A stretch of 64,000 nt of DNA, from the NCBI RefSeq assembly GCF_004341235.1, contig NZ_SLUP01000005.1, forward strand, positions 62,001 through 126,000. Reading direction: 5' to 3'. The notes under the pieces are model-generated. The model was not told where the DNA came from. It saw nothing but the letters and a program-made list of their open reading frames with translations, and ran no database searches. Below, piece after piece: positions 1 to 7,430 of this stretch (position 1 is its first letter; the number at the start of each line of letters is the position of its first letter). Source of the stretch: Mariniflexile fucanivorans (GTDB taxonomy: Bacteria; Bacteroidota; Bacteroidia; Flavobacteriales; Flavobacteriaceae). The translations under genes were made by a program, and so were the position numbers.

Positions 1-449
1 GTCATAACGATCAAAAAATTAACGACCCGAAACGCTATGCCAACCCGCATACAGCATATCGGAATAATTTAGTTCGTTTTGTATTGGAAACTCGCGAAAA
101 AGGCGCTACTCCTATTTTGTTTTCATCTATAGTTAGACGAAATTTTAATGAAGAAGGTACTTTAGTTGATACACATGGTGAATATCCATTGGAAGTGCGG
201 TTAGTTGCAAATGAGTATCAAGTATCTTTTATTGATTTACAATACCAAACCGAACTACTTGAAGAAACCTATGGTGTTGAGAATTCAAAAAAACTACATT
301 TACATTTTGAATCTGGCGAAAACCCGTATTACAAAGAAGCGAAACATGATGATACCCATTTATCAAGATTAGGAGCCACAGAAATATCTAAACTTGCCGT
401 CAGTCAATTAAAAAAACAAGTGCCTAGCTTAATTAAATTCATCCTTTAA
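1..449 (+). CDS. Rhamnogalacturonan acetylesterase-like SGNH hydrolase, 3' part
   Basis: The open frame runs in from the left edge (first full codon at position 3) and ends at TAA 447-449, so only about 149 C-terminal residues are visible. It opens with His-Asn-Asp-Gln preceded by a codon ending in GT, which fits the GHNDQ block of rhamnogalacturonan acetylesterases (CE12, SGNH fold). Near the end it carries DDTHLS, the Asp-x-x-His pair that completes the catalytic triad. The enzyme would remove acetyl groups from the rhamnogalacturonan backbone of pectin. It converges on a pectate lyase, which supports a pectin role. The TTG at 84 is internal and not a start. N-terminus and any signal peptide lie outside the window. 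Confidence 0.85.
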   Translation, partial: HNDQKINDPKRYANPHTAYRNNLVRFVLETREKGATPILFSSIVRRNFNEEGTLVDTHGEYPLEVRLVANEYQVSFIDLQYQTELLEETYGVENSKKLHLHFESGENPYYKEAKHDDTHLSRLGATEISKLAVSQLKKQVPSLIKFIL

Positions 450-476
450 AAAAATCATTCTTCTTTTATATCTATT

Positions 477-506
477 AAAAAAGGGTTAGATATTCTAACC
501 CTTTTT
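477..506. terminator. Bidirectional terminator between convergent pectin genes
   Basis: AAAAAAGGGTTAGA (477-490) and TCTAACCCTTTTT (494-506) form a 13-bp stem with a three-base loop, with A and T runs on the two sides. It lies between the two convergent stop codons and can end transcription from both directions. Confidence 0.85.
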
Positions 507-526
507 ATATTAACTAATAAATCTTT

Positions 527-3076
527 TTATCTTTTAACAATAATTTGCTTGTGTGTACCTTGCTCTGTTTGAATACTCACTAAATAATTTCCTCTACTTA
601 GGTTGCTCAGATCTACAGATTTTGAATTTCTAATACTCTTTACTAAAACCCCCATAATAGTATAAACATGCACTTGCTCTATGTTCGCAATTGAAGCTAT
701 TTCAAAACTATTTGTTACAGGATTTGGATATAGTTTTAATTTCAGAATCTCTGCATTTTTGCCTAAACCCAAGGTATTATAAACTGTTTTTATATAAAAT
801 AGGTTTGCTGTATTATTTTTTGTTATTTCATGTGCTCCAGCTGGAATGTTTGGAATTGTTACTACACCTGCTGATGCGGTATAATCTACACCATCCAATT
901 TAATTTTTCCAGTGAAAGAATCATCAAATACTAAAGTCAATGTAGAAATTGCCGTAGTAGTATAAGTAATTGAAGTTGAACTTTCAATTTTAAGACGTCT
1001 TGTTAAAGTTAAACCGTCATAGTTTACAGAACCATTAGTGCTATTCATATTTCCTGTAATGTTGTAGAATGAACTAACTTTTTCTGATAATGTGAAATTG
1101 TGAATTTCTTCCCCTGTAGTACTTCCAGGAGGAACTACTGTAATGGTTCCAGATTCTGATATTGGAGTGCTAATCGTACCAACGGTTGTAACTGAATAGG
1201 AAACGTTAGCTGTAGGTGTACCAGTAATAGTAACGGTTTTAGCTATACCATTTTTCACAAAGCTTAGTCCTGATGCTGGTAAACCACTAACCGAAACATC
1301 GGTAGCATCGCCACCCCACGTAAATATAATGGTTTCCATTGCTTCACCTTCAATGACATCTTGACTCGCATTGCTTGTTGTTACAATAAGTGTATGTGTA
1401 CTTGGTACAGCTTCTCCTTGTATATAAACCAAACTAGTTTCATAATTTACAAGTGCTGTTTTTAATGGTGTATTTACAGCTGATGATGTATCATCCGCAG
1501 GTAAAAAAGTCCAATTAAAATCACCACCATTCATACGTCCTGCATATTGGATTACTTTTGCTTTTGCCACCTCGGGCGTATCAGGAACTAAATTTTTAAC
1601 ATATAGAGCTACATCGGTATCAAAATTATTATAGGTATTGGCTCCTTGTTTTGAAACAACTGAAGATGGGACAACTTCACTTCTTGTAGTTGCTAAATAA
1701 GCGTCAAAATCTGAAGTAGAGCTAATTTTTCCAGCAATATTGTATAAAGGATTCGTGTCTCCATAAGCAACAAAACGCATCGAGTTAGTTGCATTATCAG
1801 CATCAAAAGTATTGTTGAATGCTTTAATAGTACCACCATCTTCACCCGAAAATATTCCTTGATTATTTGGGTCATTTTGTTGGGTTGAATTATTCCATAC
1901 ATCTGTCCCCTGCATGGAGGTCATCATTGGGTTTTTACTATTACGGAAATAATTTCCTTCCACAAATAATGATGAGCCTTCAGTAGAACCAGAACCATAT
2001 TTAGAATTTCCATCAAAATAGTTGTTGTAAATATGAGCCGAATAGTAACGTACACGTGGATGACGAGAATCGGAGTGATCATACCAATTGTGGTGGTAAG
2101 TAATATACAATTCCGTATCACTTCCTTCACTTAATCCTAAAAGATTACTTTTTCCTGAATCCCAGAAATGGTTATATGAAAACGTTACATACTTAGATTT
2201 TTTACAATCTAGTGCACCATCACCTTTTGCTTGATCGGCATCACCACCGGCATCACCATAAAAGAAGTCAACATTATGAACCCATATATAATCATTGTTT
2301 TGTTGTAAGCCAATATTATCACCTTCACTACTGTTGCAGTTCATTGTGCCAATATTACGAATTTCAATGTTTGTTGCATTTTTAACGCGAATACCCCAAC
2401 CATCGGCTACATCATCTTCTCCTACCCCTTCAAAAGTTATGTAGCTTGATGCGTTATTTTTATTTTCTATTACAACATCGCCTCCTAATAAATAGCTTGG
2501 GTCTGTAATCTGTCCTATTAAACGAACAATTAATGGGCGTGTATCATTGCCTTTTTTAAAACCATCTAAAATAGTTTGCAACCCAACACAAGGATTTGCA
2601 TTAGCACCTGTAACTACCAGTGATACTGTATTTTTAGTTTCTTCAGTAATGTAAAGTATAACAGCACCTGCTTTGGGTGTACCATCTAATTTATAAGCTC
2701 CCGGAACACGCCCATTGGCAAAGGCAAACCCGTTACGATCGTGGGCAAGCACAGTAATGGAACCTGTAGTTGTACCTGTTGTTTCTTCTACTGCTGAAAC
2801 AACTGCTTTCACTGTAATGGTATATGTCCCAGATTTTAATCCAGGTATATCGGCACGAAAATATGTTCCATAACTACGAATAAGTGGGTTGTCAATTTTT
2901 TGATTGATAATACCTTCACCAGTAAAGTAAACATTGTAACTTTCAGCACCAGAAACTGGTTCCCATTTTACATAGGCTACTTCAAACCAACCTGCAGAAT
3001 CTGTAATATTAACTGATTGTGACCAAGTTAATAAAGGGGTCATCAAAAAGGTAATTAAAAATAGTAATCTTTTCAT
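527..3076 (-). CDS. Secreted pectate lyase (PL1) with FN3-like and T9SS sorting domains
   Basis: Predicted 849 residues. A Sec signal peptide covers about residues 1-20 and ends in TWSQ. A fibronectin-III-like module follows (about 22-110). A right-handed beta-helix of pectate lyase family 1 then spans roughly 150-480, recognised from IWVHNVDF, GDGALDCKKS (calcium-site Asp) and SRHPRVR, which contains the catalytic-type arginine. A later Ig-like or putative binding module (about 575-660) and a linker lead to a type A T9SS sorting domain over the last 75 residues, starting at LYPNPV and ending in IIVKR. The protein should be exported by the Sec system and moved across the outer membrane by the type IX system whose gldKLMN core is in this window. 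It would cleave homogalacturonan by beta-elimination. Subfamily and substrate are inferred. Confidence 0.9.
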   Translation of the reverse strand: MKRLLFLITFLMTPLLTWSQSVNITDSAGWFEVAYVKWEPVSGAESYNVYFTGEGIINQKIDNPLIRSYGTYFRADIPGLKSGTYTITVKAVVSAVEETTGTTTGSITVLAHDRNGFAFANGRVPGAYKLDGTPKAGAVILYITEETKNTVSLVVTGANANPCVGLQTILDGFKKGNDTRPLIVRLIGQITDPSYLLGGDVVIENKNNASSYITFEGVGEDDVADGWGIRVKNATNIEIRNIGTMNCNSSEGDNIGLQQNNDYIWVHNVDFFYGDAGGDADQAKGDGALDCKKSKYVTFSYNHFWDSGKSNLLGLSEGSDTELYITYHHNWYDHSDSRHPRVRYYSAHIYNNYFDGNSKYGSGSTEGSSLFVEGNYFRNSKNPMMTSMQGTDVWNNSTQQNDPNNQGIFSGEDGGTIKAFNNTFDADNATNSMRFVAYGDTNPLYNIAGKISSTSDFDAYLATTRSEVVPSSVVSKQGANTYNNFDTDVALYVKNLVPDTPEVAKAKVIQYAGRMNGGDFNWTFLPADDTSSAVNTPLKTALVNYETSLVYIQGEAVPSTHTLIVTTSNASQDVIEGEAMETIIFTWGGDATDVSVSGLPASGLSFVKNGIAKTVTITGTPTANVSYSVTTVGTISTPISESGTITVVPPGSTTGEEIHNFTLSEKVSSFYNITGNMNSTNGSVNYDGLTLTRRLKIESSTSITYTTTAISTLTLVFDDSFTGKIKLDGVDYTASAGVVTIPNIPAGAHEITKNNTANLFYIKTVYNTLGLGKNAEILKLKLYPNPVTNSFEIASIANIEQVHVYTIMGVLVKSIRNSKSVDLSNLSRGNYLVSIQTEQGTHKQIIVKR

Positions 3077-3487
3077 AGTTTCATCTAAATATTTATACTA
3101 ATTAGTTTTGATTCAAATAATTACAAAAACATCATTATTTAAAATAACATATTTGTAATCGATTGCATAAATATACGTTATTTTTTAAATCAAACTATTT
3201 AATTGGATTAAAATCGATGAAAGACATTAGAATTATTATTTATAAACTATTTTTGTAATATTAAGTGCAAAAAAGGGCAAGACAATACCACCCTCGGTGG
3301 AAAAAGATCCGCATAGATAAATTGTCAATAACTCATTGTATTATAATATTTTAAGCCGAAAATGATCTGGCTCAAATTATCCGCCTTTAATTCTCATCAT
3401 CCGTCCCATCCACTATACTATAAACAACTAAGTATTTTACAGTCCTATTATTAAAAAATACGTCTAGTGCTTTTATTATTTTTTTCA
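3077..3487. other. AT-rich gene-free stretch
   Basis: No credible gene is seen in these 411 bases. The only clear structure is a short perfect hairpin, CCACC-CTC-GGTGG at 3288-3300, followed by an A run. The 3' half of the interval separates the pectin genes from the toxin-antitoxin pair and may hold the left edge of the island. No copy of the tRNA-fMet 3' end was found here by eye. Confidence 0.5.
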
Positions 3488-4342
3488 TTAACCCTTAATT
3501 ATATCATTTTCAACCAACCCTAATTCAATTTCTTCCAAAATCTCGACTGCATATTCCAAATCCCAATCTTTTCCTCTAATCCATTGTTTAGCTATTTCTG
3601 AATTTTCAACATTAATGACATTTTCATTAATGGTTTTCAGTATTCTTTCATTTATGGCAGGAGAAACATCCAAAAACTGGCTTGCTTTTCTACCCAATAC
3701 CCTTGCAGCTATTTTGAGTTGATCTAGTTCTCCTTCTTCAGGAAAGATGTCATTATGGAATTCTATTATTTCATCTAAATTTAGGCTAAAATAATGTTCT
3801 ATAATTCTCAAAATATCTCCTAAATCACTATCACGTTCTTCTGGTCTATCACTCCAAGCTATAAGCTTTAATATAACCATGCCTGGTAGAGATGGTATTT
3901 GAACAATCTTTTCTTCTATTTGTACTGTTTCTGGGTCTTGCAGTACTTCACTAAAACCTAAAACATGCAAATCGGTATAACGTTTGTTAAAATTTACAGT
4001 AAACTTTTCTTCAATTTCTCCAAAAGGCAATAAGTCTATCACTATGTTAAATTTATCATTGTACAGTGTCCAAGGTGCTTCTACTTTTTTAAATCCATAA
4101 TTACTCAGTTCCATAACAATGGTTTCAAACTCTTGAATAGATGAAATCATGATAGCAAAATCAATATCTTTTGTACCTCTGCTAGGCTTAATGCCATCTT
4201 TTAGTAATTCTAATGCTATGGCACTTGCTCCAATTAAATAATAAGGCACATTTAGTTTTAACATAACTTCATCAATAATGTCAAAAACTTCTTTGAAATA
4301 GGGAATTGCTAGTTCTTTATACGTTTGGTTGGATATGCTCAT
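3488..4342 (-). CDS. AbiEii-like nucleotidyltransferase (type IV TA toxin)
   Basis: Predicted 284 residues. The N-terminal third carries the DNA polymerase beta-type nucleotidyltransferase signature: GASAIAL, then SRGTKDIDFAI with the Asp-x-Asp metal pair, and a third acidic position in IDLLPFG around residue 110. A helical C-terminal region follows. In AbiEii/AbiGii families such proteins act as nucleotidyltransferase toxins countered by an AbiEi protein, often as abortive phage defence. The gene overlaps the end of the upstream AbiEi-like gene by 26 bp in the same direction, the usual antitoxin-toxin order. The ATG at 4342 is the first in frame. Toxicity is inferred from family and context; a housekeeping nucleotidyltransferase is possible but less likely. 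Confidence 0.75.
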   Translation of the reverse strand: MSISNQTYKELAIPYFKEVFDIIDEVMLKLNVPYYLIGASAIALELLKDGIKPSRGTKDIDFAIMISSIQEFETIVMELSNYGFKKVEAPWTLYNDKFNIVIDLLPFGEIEEKFTVNFNKRYTDLHVLGFSEVLQDPETVQIEEKIVQIPSLPGMVILKLIAWSDRPEERDSDLGDILRIIEHYFSLNLDEIIEFHNDIFPEEGELDQLKIAARVLGRKASQFLDVSPAINERILKTINENVINVENSEIAKQWIRGKDWDLEYAVEILEEIELGLVENDIIKG

Positions 4343-5315
4343 TGAAAATTAGTTTTGCTGTTTCTTTACATCTTTTATCATTGGTAATCATTAAATCTGC
4401 ATAAACCAATTGTTTAGGTGCTGTATTTGTATTCATATTATTTGTCCAAAACATATCATATACCCATATATTGCCTTCATCATCTGGTAATAATCTATAA
4501 TTCAACATTAAATCTTTATTTGTTTCCTTTGTGTAAATAGTAAATCTTTCTGGTCGTAGATGATTGGTTATAATATCTCCTGCGGGTTCACCACCCCACA
4601 CTGTTTTTTCATGATTGAATGGAATATTTCTCCAATCTTGATTATCATTTTGAAATCTAAAACGTTGTTTAAAAATGCTAGGTTTCTGCGTTTGCTCGAA
4701 TTCTGCAATCCACTTTTTAAGTAATTCTTCATAATTATTAATGACATACTCATTTTTATTCAACTTTAAAATTAGGTTCGTTTCTAGTAAACCATTTATA
4801 ATTAAGGGAATATTGCCTAAAGCAACATTTGTAACTTCTGCAATATTTCGTTGGGTGTGATTGATTAATTCGGGGGCTAACAAGAATTGAAACAGTACTT
4901 TTAAGCCAGTTTTAGTAAACGCCCTATTGCCTTTTTCCTTTTGAGCTTTAGCTGTTTTATTTGTGTCTATATAAAGAAACAATCCATCTTTATTTATATA
5001 TACATTGCCATTGCCCTCTAAATAATTCACTTGATTTTCTCTAAGTTCCTTTTTTACTTTTGGATATAGTTTTTCAGCCACCAATAAAAAATTTTTGAAT
5101 TTATTATTATAATTAAGGATGTTAAATAGTTGGTGATTTTTAACGTCCTTTTTTACGTCTACAAGTAATACTGTTTTTTGATTATTAATTACAATATCTA
5201 ATTCTCCATCAATACCAATATCTTTGTTATAATCCACAGCTTTCCATTCCCATTTTAACGGGATGTCTTTCTCCAAATTATGAATCGCATTATTTAGAAT
5301 ATCTATTTCATTCAT
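4317..5315 (-). CDS. AbiEi-like antitoxin / transcriptional regulator
   Basis: Predicted 332 residues. The first 110 residues contain a restriction-nuclease-like pattern (DIGIDGELDIVI, then LLVDVKKDVK) that resembles the Asp-(Glu/Asp)-x-Lys arrangement of PD-(D/E)XK folds. A winged-helix-like part follows (RNIAEVTNVALGNIPLIINGLLETNLI, written here as its span near residues 158-183). The C-terminal half (VWGGEPAGDIITNHLRPE region) is typical of AbiEi_2-type antitoxins. Such proteins repress their own operon and neutralise the AbiEii toxin. The toxin gene starts 26 bp before this one ends. A symmetric four-site repeat lies just upstream (5333-5383) and is the likely autoregulatory operator. Whether the nuclease-like part is catalytic cannot be judged from sequence alone. 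Confidence 0.75.
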   Translation of the reverse strand: MNEIDILNNAIHNLEKDIPLKWEWKAVDYNKDIGIDGELDIVINNQKTVLLVDVKKDVKNHQLFNILNYNNKFKNFLLVAEKLYPKVKKELRENQVNYLEGNGNVYINKDGLFLYIDTNKTAKAQKEKGNRAFTKTGLKVLFQFLLAPELINHTQRNIAEVTNVALGNIPLIINGLLETNLILKLNKNEYVINNYEELLKKWIAEFEQTQKPSIFKQRFRFQNDNQDWRNIPFNHEKTVWGGEPAGDIITNHLRPERFTIYTKETNKDLMLNYRLLPDDEGNIWVYDMFWTNNMNTNTAPKQLVYADLMITNDKRCKETAKLIFNEHIQPNV

Positions 5316-5332
5316 TGTTATTAATTGTTTAT

Positions 5333-5383
5333 GTTCATTATTTTTAAACGTTCATTATTCGTGAACAATAAAAATATATGAAC
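5333..5383. promoter_or_regulatory. Nested palindromic operator upstream of the AbiEi/AbiEii pair
   Basis: Two GTTCA sites (5333-5337, 5350-5354) are mirrored by two TGAAC sites (5362-5366, 5379-5383). Both the inner and outer pairs share one dyad centre at 5358, and each pair of direct copies is spaced 17 bp. The two GTTCA copies extend identically to GTTCATTATT. The array starts 18 bp upstream of the AbiEi-like ATG, where a repressor site is expected. Binding by AbiEi is inferred from the autoregulation known in the family. Confidence 0.65.
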
Positions 5384-5652
5384 AAATATATGTCATTTTT
5401 AATAAATATCAATAAGTAAACAGAGGAAGTTATTTTAATATCTCCGATGATTAAAAGTTACCAATTACTGAAGGTTTTCCCCAGTACATTCTAACATTTA
5501 TCCGAATTGCCTTTAATGATTGTATGTCCTTTTTTGGTCTTGCCATATTTGGGAATTTTGAGGTAATAACTTGTAGCCCCTGCGAACGAAGTGAGCAGTT
5601 TTTGCTTGCAAAAACATGGCTTGCTTCGTGACTACCGACTGACTTTGGCTTT
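5384..5652. other. Gene-free stretch with a long stem-loop
   Basis: No coding frame is supported. At 5583-5634 a stem-loop is visible: GTTTTTGC (5598-5605), a two-base loop, then GCAAAAAC (5608-5615), extended outward by the imperfect pair ACGAAGTGAGC / GCTTGCTTCGT. It stands just downstream of the frameshifted excisionase gene on the minus strand and could act as its terminator. Confidence 0.5.
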
Positions 5653-5975
5653 TTATCCTACTAACTTTTTGTTGTCAATAAGCGTTCTTATGTCGTTAGG
5701 GTAAAAAAGAACCCTGCCTTCAATGGAGATTCGTTTTAACAGCCCTTTTTTGATCCAGGAATAAATGGTTGGTCTTGAGACTGATAATTTTTGACAAGGT
5801 CGGTAATGGTCAATAACGGATCCCCTGATTTTGAATTTAAAGAATTTTTAGATGGTTCTGAACCGATTTTTGGAATTTGCTTATCCTGACTGTTGACGGG
5901 AATACACTCTTGAATGCGGTTATCGTCCATTACAAAAATTCTTTTCATTTTGTTGAATTTTGGTTTGTTTGACAT
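5653..5975 (-). pseudogene. Excisionase-type HTH protein gene with a one-base frameshift
   Basis: The frame from ATG 5975 reads normally (residues include KMKRIFVMDDNR and LLTITDLVK) and then degenerates to a stop near 5736. Moving one base at the A-run on the minus strand (T5 at 5788-5792 on plus) restores a typical Bacteroidota helix-turn-helix (MerR/excisionase-like) tail. It reads LSVSRPTIYSWIKKGLLKR and then a beta-wing ending in RTLIDNKKLVG, with a stop at 5653-5655. A six-A run in place of five would give an intact protein of about 107 residues. Such small HTH proteins accompany tyrosine recombinases of integrative elements. The break may be a real mutation, a sequencing error in a homopolymer, or programmed frameshifting; the first two are more likely. 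Confidence 0.75.
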
Positions 5976-6046
5976 ATAGAAAACCTACCACCATTTGACA
6001 TCATGAAATGGCTTTAACGTACATGCTGTATGGTATGGTAAAATGC

Positions 6047-6304
6047 TTAACAGAGTTTTACATTATCGAGCACTATAATAAGTGACATTTTCACCTCTGG
6101 CACTTGAGAGTATTTGTAGGGTGCCTCAACCAAAAGTAGCTCAGTTTTATAGCACGCTTTTCCGTGTACGTTTACCCAATCATCATCCGATTTTGAATAA
6201 TTAACTTTAAATAAAAGCTTTAAACTATTTTGATGAGAGGCTTTATGAATAAATGGAAAGGGAGAAAAAGGTAAACGGTCAGTAAATTTCGACGGTTCGT
6301 CCAC
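6047..6304 (-). CDS. Possible small hypothetical protein (uncertain)
   Basis: An 85-codon frame starts at a GTG (6302-6304) with a weak upstream AGG. The product is mixed charged and hydrophobic with two Cys and no motif I recognise. Nothing flanking gives a function. It could be a remnant of a longer gene, or chance. It sits between the broken excisionase gene and the palindromic stretch, on the same strand as the former. Confidence 0.25.
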   Translation of the reverse strand: MDEPSKFTDRLPFSPFPFIHKASHQNSLKLLFKVNYSKSDDDWVNVHGKACYKTELLLVEAPYKYSQVPEVKMSLIIVLDNVKLC

Positions 6305-6471
6305 CTATTGTAAGGATATAATAAGAATATTCATGGTTATCTAATATTCATATATATGCATATATATTTATGTATATATATGTGTATATATATCATGCCA
6401 AAACATCAAAAAATAAAAATTAAAACCAATGGAATATCTATATTCTTCTTCTTTCTCCCTTTCCATAAAAT

Positions 6472-6512
6472 GCACCCGTTAGGGTGCTAGGAGAAGCCTA
6501 CCAATCCTAGCA
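6472..6512 (+). other. Overlapping alternative hairpins
   Basis: GCACCC (6472-6477) pairs with GGGTGC (6482-6487). TGCTAGGA (6485-6492) pairs with TCCTAGCA (6505-6512). The two stems share TGC at 6485-6487, so they cannot fully form together. This layout resembles an RNA switch or attenuator, but no downstream gene in the + direction is close enough to make that firm. Confidence 0.4.
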
Positions 6513-6715
6513 TGAAGCATTAATGAATAATTGGATAATAATGGAATTAACAAATCAGATTGTCAAAAATATAGAAAACGGAGATTCTCAAATTTTATTT
6601 AAGATTCTATACGTGCTCTAAGTGAAATATAAACGCTTTCAAGATAAATATGTTACAAATTTATTTTCAATTCCAATAAACAAACCATGTGTTCAATGGG
6701 GTTGGCGCAGGAAAA

Positions 6716-6863
6716 ATAAAGTCTATGGGAACTTTTTTCTAAGTTCCCTTAGTCTTTATGAGCGGTCTTGGGTAGGTCTGTGTAATGAAGGTAAAAGATT
6801 CAAGATGGTACTGAGCAAAGCGAAGTCATCTTGGATCTTGAAACCGCAATGCAACAGACTTAC
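6716..6863 (+). ncRNA. Candidate structured RNA or folded DNA site
   Basis: A first hairpin has 19-base arms (6716-6734 and 6741-6759) with one mismatch and a six-base loop. Next to it, GGTAGGTCTGT (6771-6781) pairs with ACAGACTTACC (6853-6863) with one wobble. Inside that lies a stem AAGAT-CAAGATG / CATCTTG-ATCTT with one internal mismatch. GCGGT (6762-6766) can also pair with ACCGC further on in a crossing arrangement. So many long-range complementary stretches in 150 bases are unlikely by chance. Strand and whether it is transcribed are unknown. No group II intron domain V or known RNA family was recognised. Confidence 0.4.
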
Positions 6864-7094
6864 CAAAAGAATTGGCAACCCTTATACAGATCCCAAATTT
6901 TTCTACAAATAAAAACTAACAACAATATCGTTGAACTTCTTTAATCAATTTCCTGTACAAAACAGCATGTACGGCAAAGCCGTTTCATGATGTCAAATGG
7001 CCATAAATTTGCTATTAAGGAGGTTAAAAAACACCTGCTAAGAATAAAAATAATATAAGAAAATAAAAAGCAAAAGAGAATAGTCTGACACAAT

Positions 7095-7307
7095 ATGGAT
7101 GCGGGTTTAATCAGTGATAAAATATTAAATGTTCTAGTGGATAGTTTATCCATTGAAGAACTGGAAGCTATTTTGACCCAAAAGAGATCAAAGTTATTCC
7201 CAGATTACAAACCCAGACCGATGACCGAGGAACAACGCCTTAAAGAACATTATAGAAGGCTTATGATTTCTATGGGCATGGTTTACCCACCGAAACATAA
7301 GATGTAA
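7095..7307 (+). CDS. Small charged protein of unknown function
   Basis: A 70-codon frame from ATG 7095 encodes a soluble, basic, mostly helical protein. It begins MDAGLISDKI, has a central IEELEAILTQKRSKLF segment, and an EEQRLKEHYRRLMISMG helix before a Lys-rich end. The composition looks like a real cytoplasmic protein, not a shadow frame. I do not recognise its family. It lies between the palindromic stretch and the Fic gene and is transcribed toward the end of the Fic gene. A link to the island's mobility or to the folded segment upstream is possible but unsupported. Confidence 0.5.
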   Translation: MDAGLISDKILNVLVDSLSIEELEAILTQKRSKLFPDYKPRPMTEEQRLKEHYRRLMISMGMVYPPKHKM

Positions 7308-7430
7308 TGTTTATAAATGCCAACAACCCTACTCTAAGCAATAACAACCTTTATAAAGATTAAACAATACAGACTTTTTTGATTAGTAACCTTTCAGCCA
7401 TTATTGTATCTCCTGTTCTCTCCCCCGTAA

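Larger units (their letters stand above)
6305..7094. other. Gene-poor palindromic region of the island
   Basis: These 790 bases contain no convincing gene. They hold an alternating TA-rich tract (about 6350-6394), two overlapping and mutually exclusive short hairpins (6472-6487 and 6485-6512), a long hairpin (6716-6759) and a larger folded segment (6762-6863). A 96-codon frame at 6622-6912 runs straight through the hairpins and is judged not to be a gene. Possible roles are a structured RNA, a transfer or replication origin, or a decayed element end. Confidence 0.5.

Noticed and set aside
6716-6863. Group II intron or retron RNA
   Set aside because: No reverse transcriptase gene is nearby and no domain V-like sequence was found, so these names are not used for the folded segment.
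6622-6912. 96-codon frame in the island
   Set aside because: It runs through a long hairpin and a second folded segment, and its product has no domain pattern. The structure explains the sequence better than coding.
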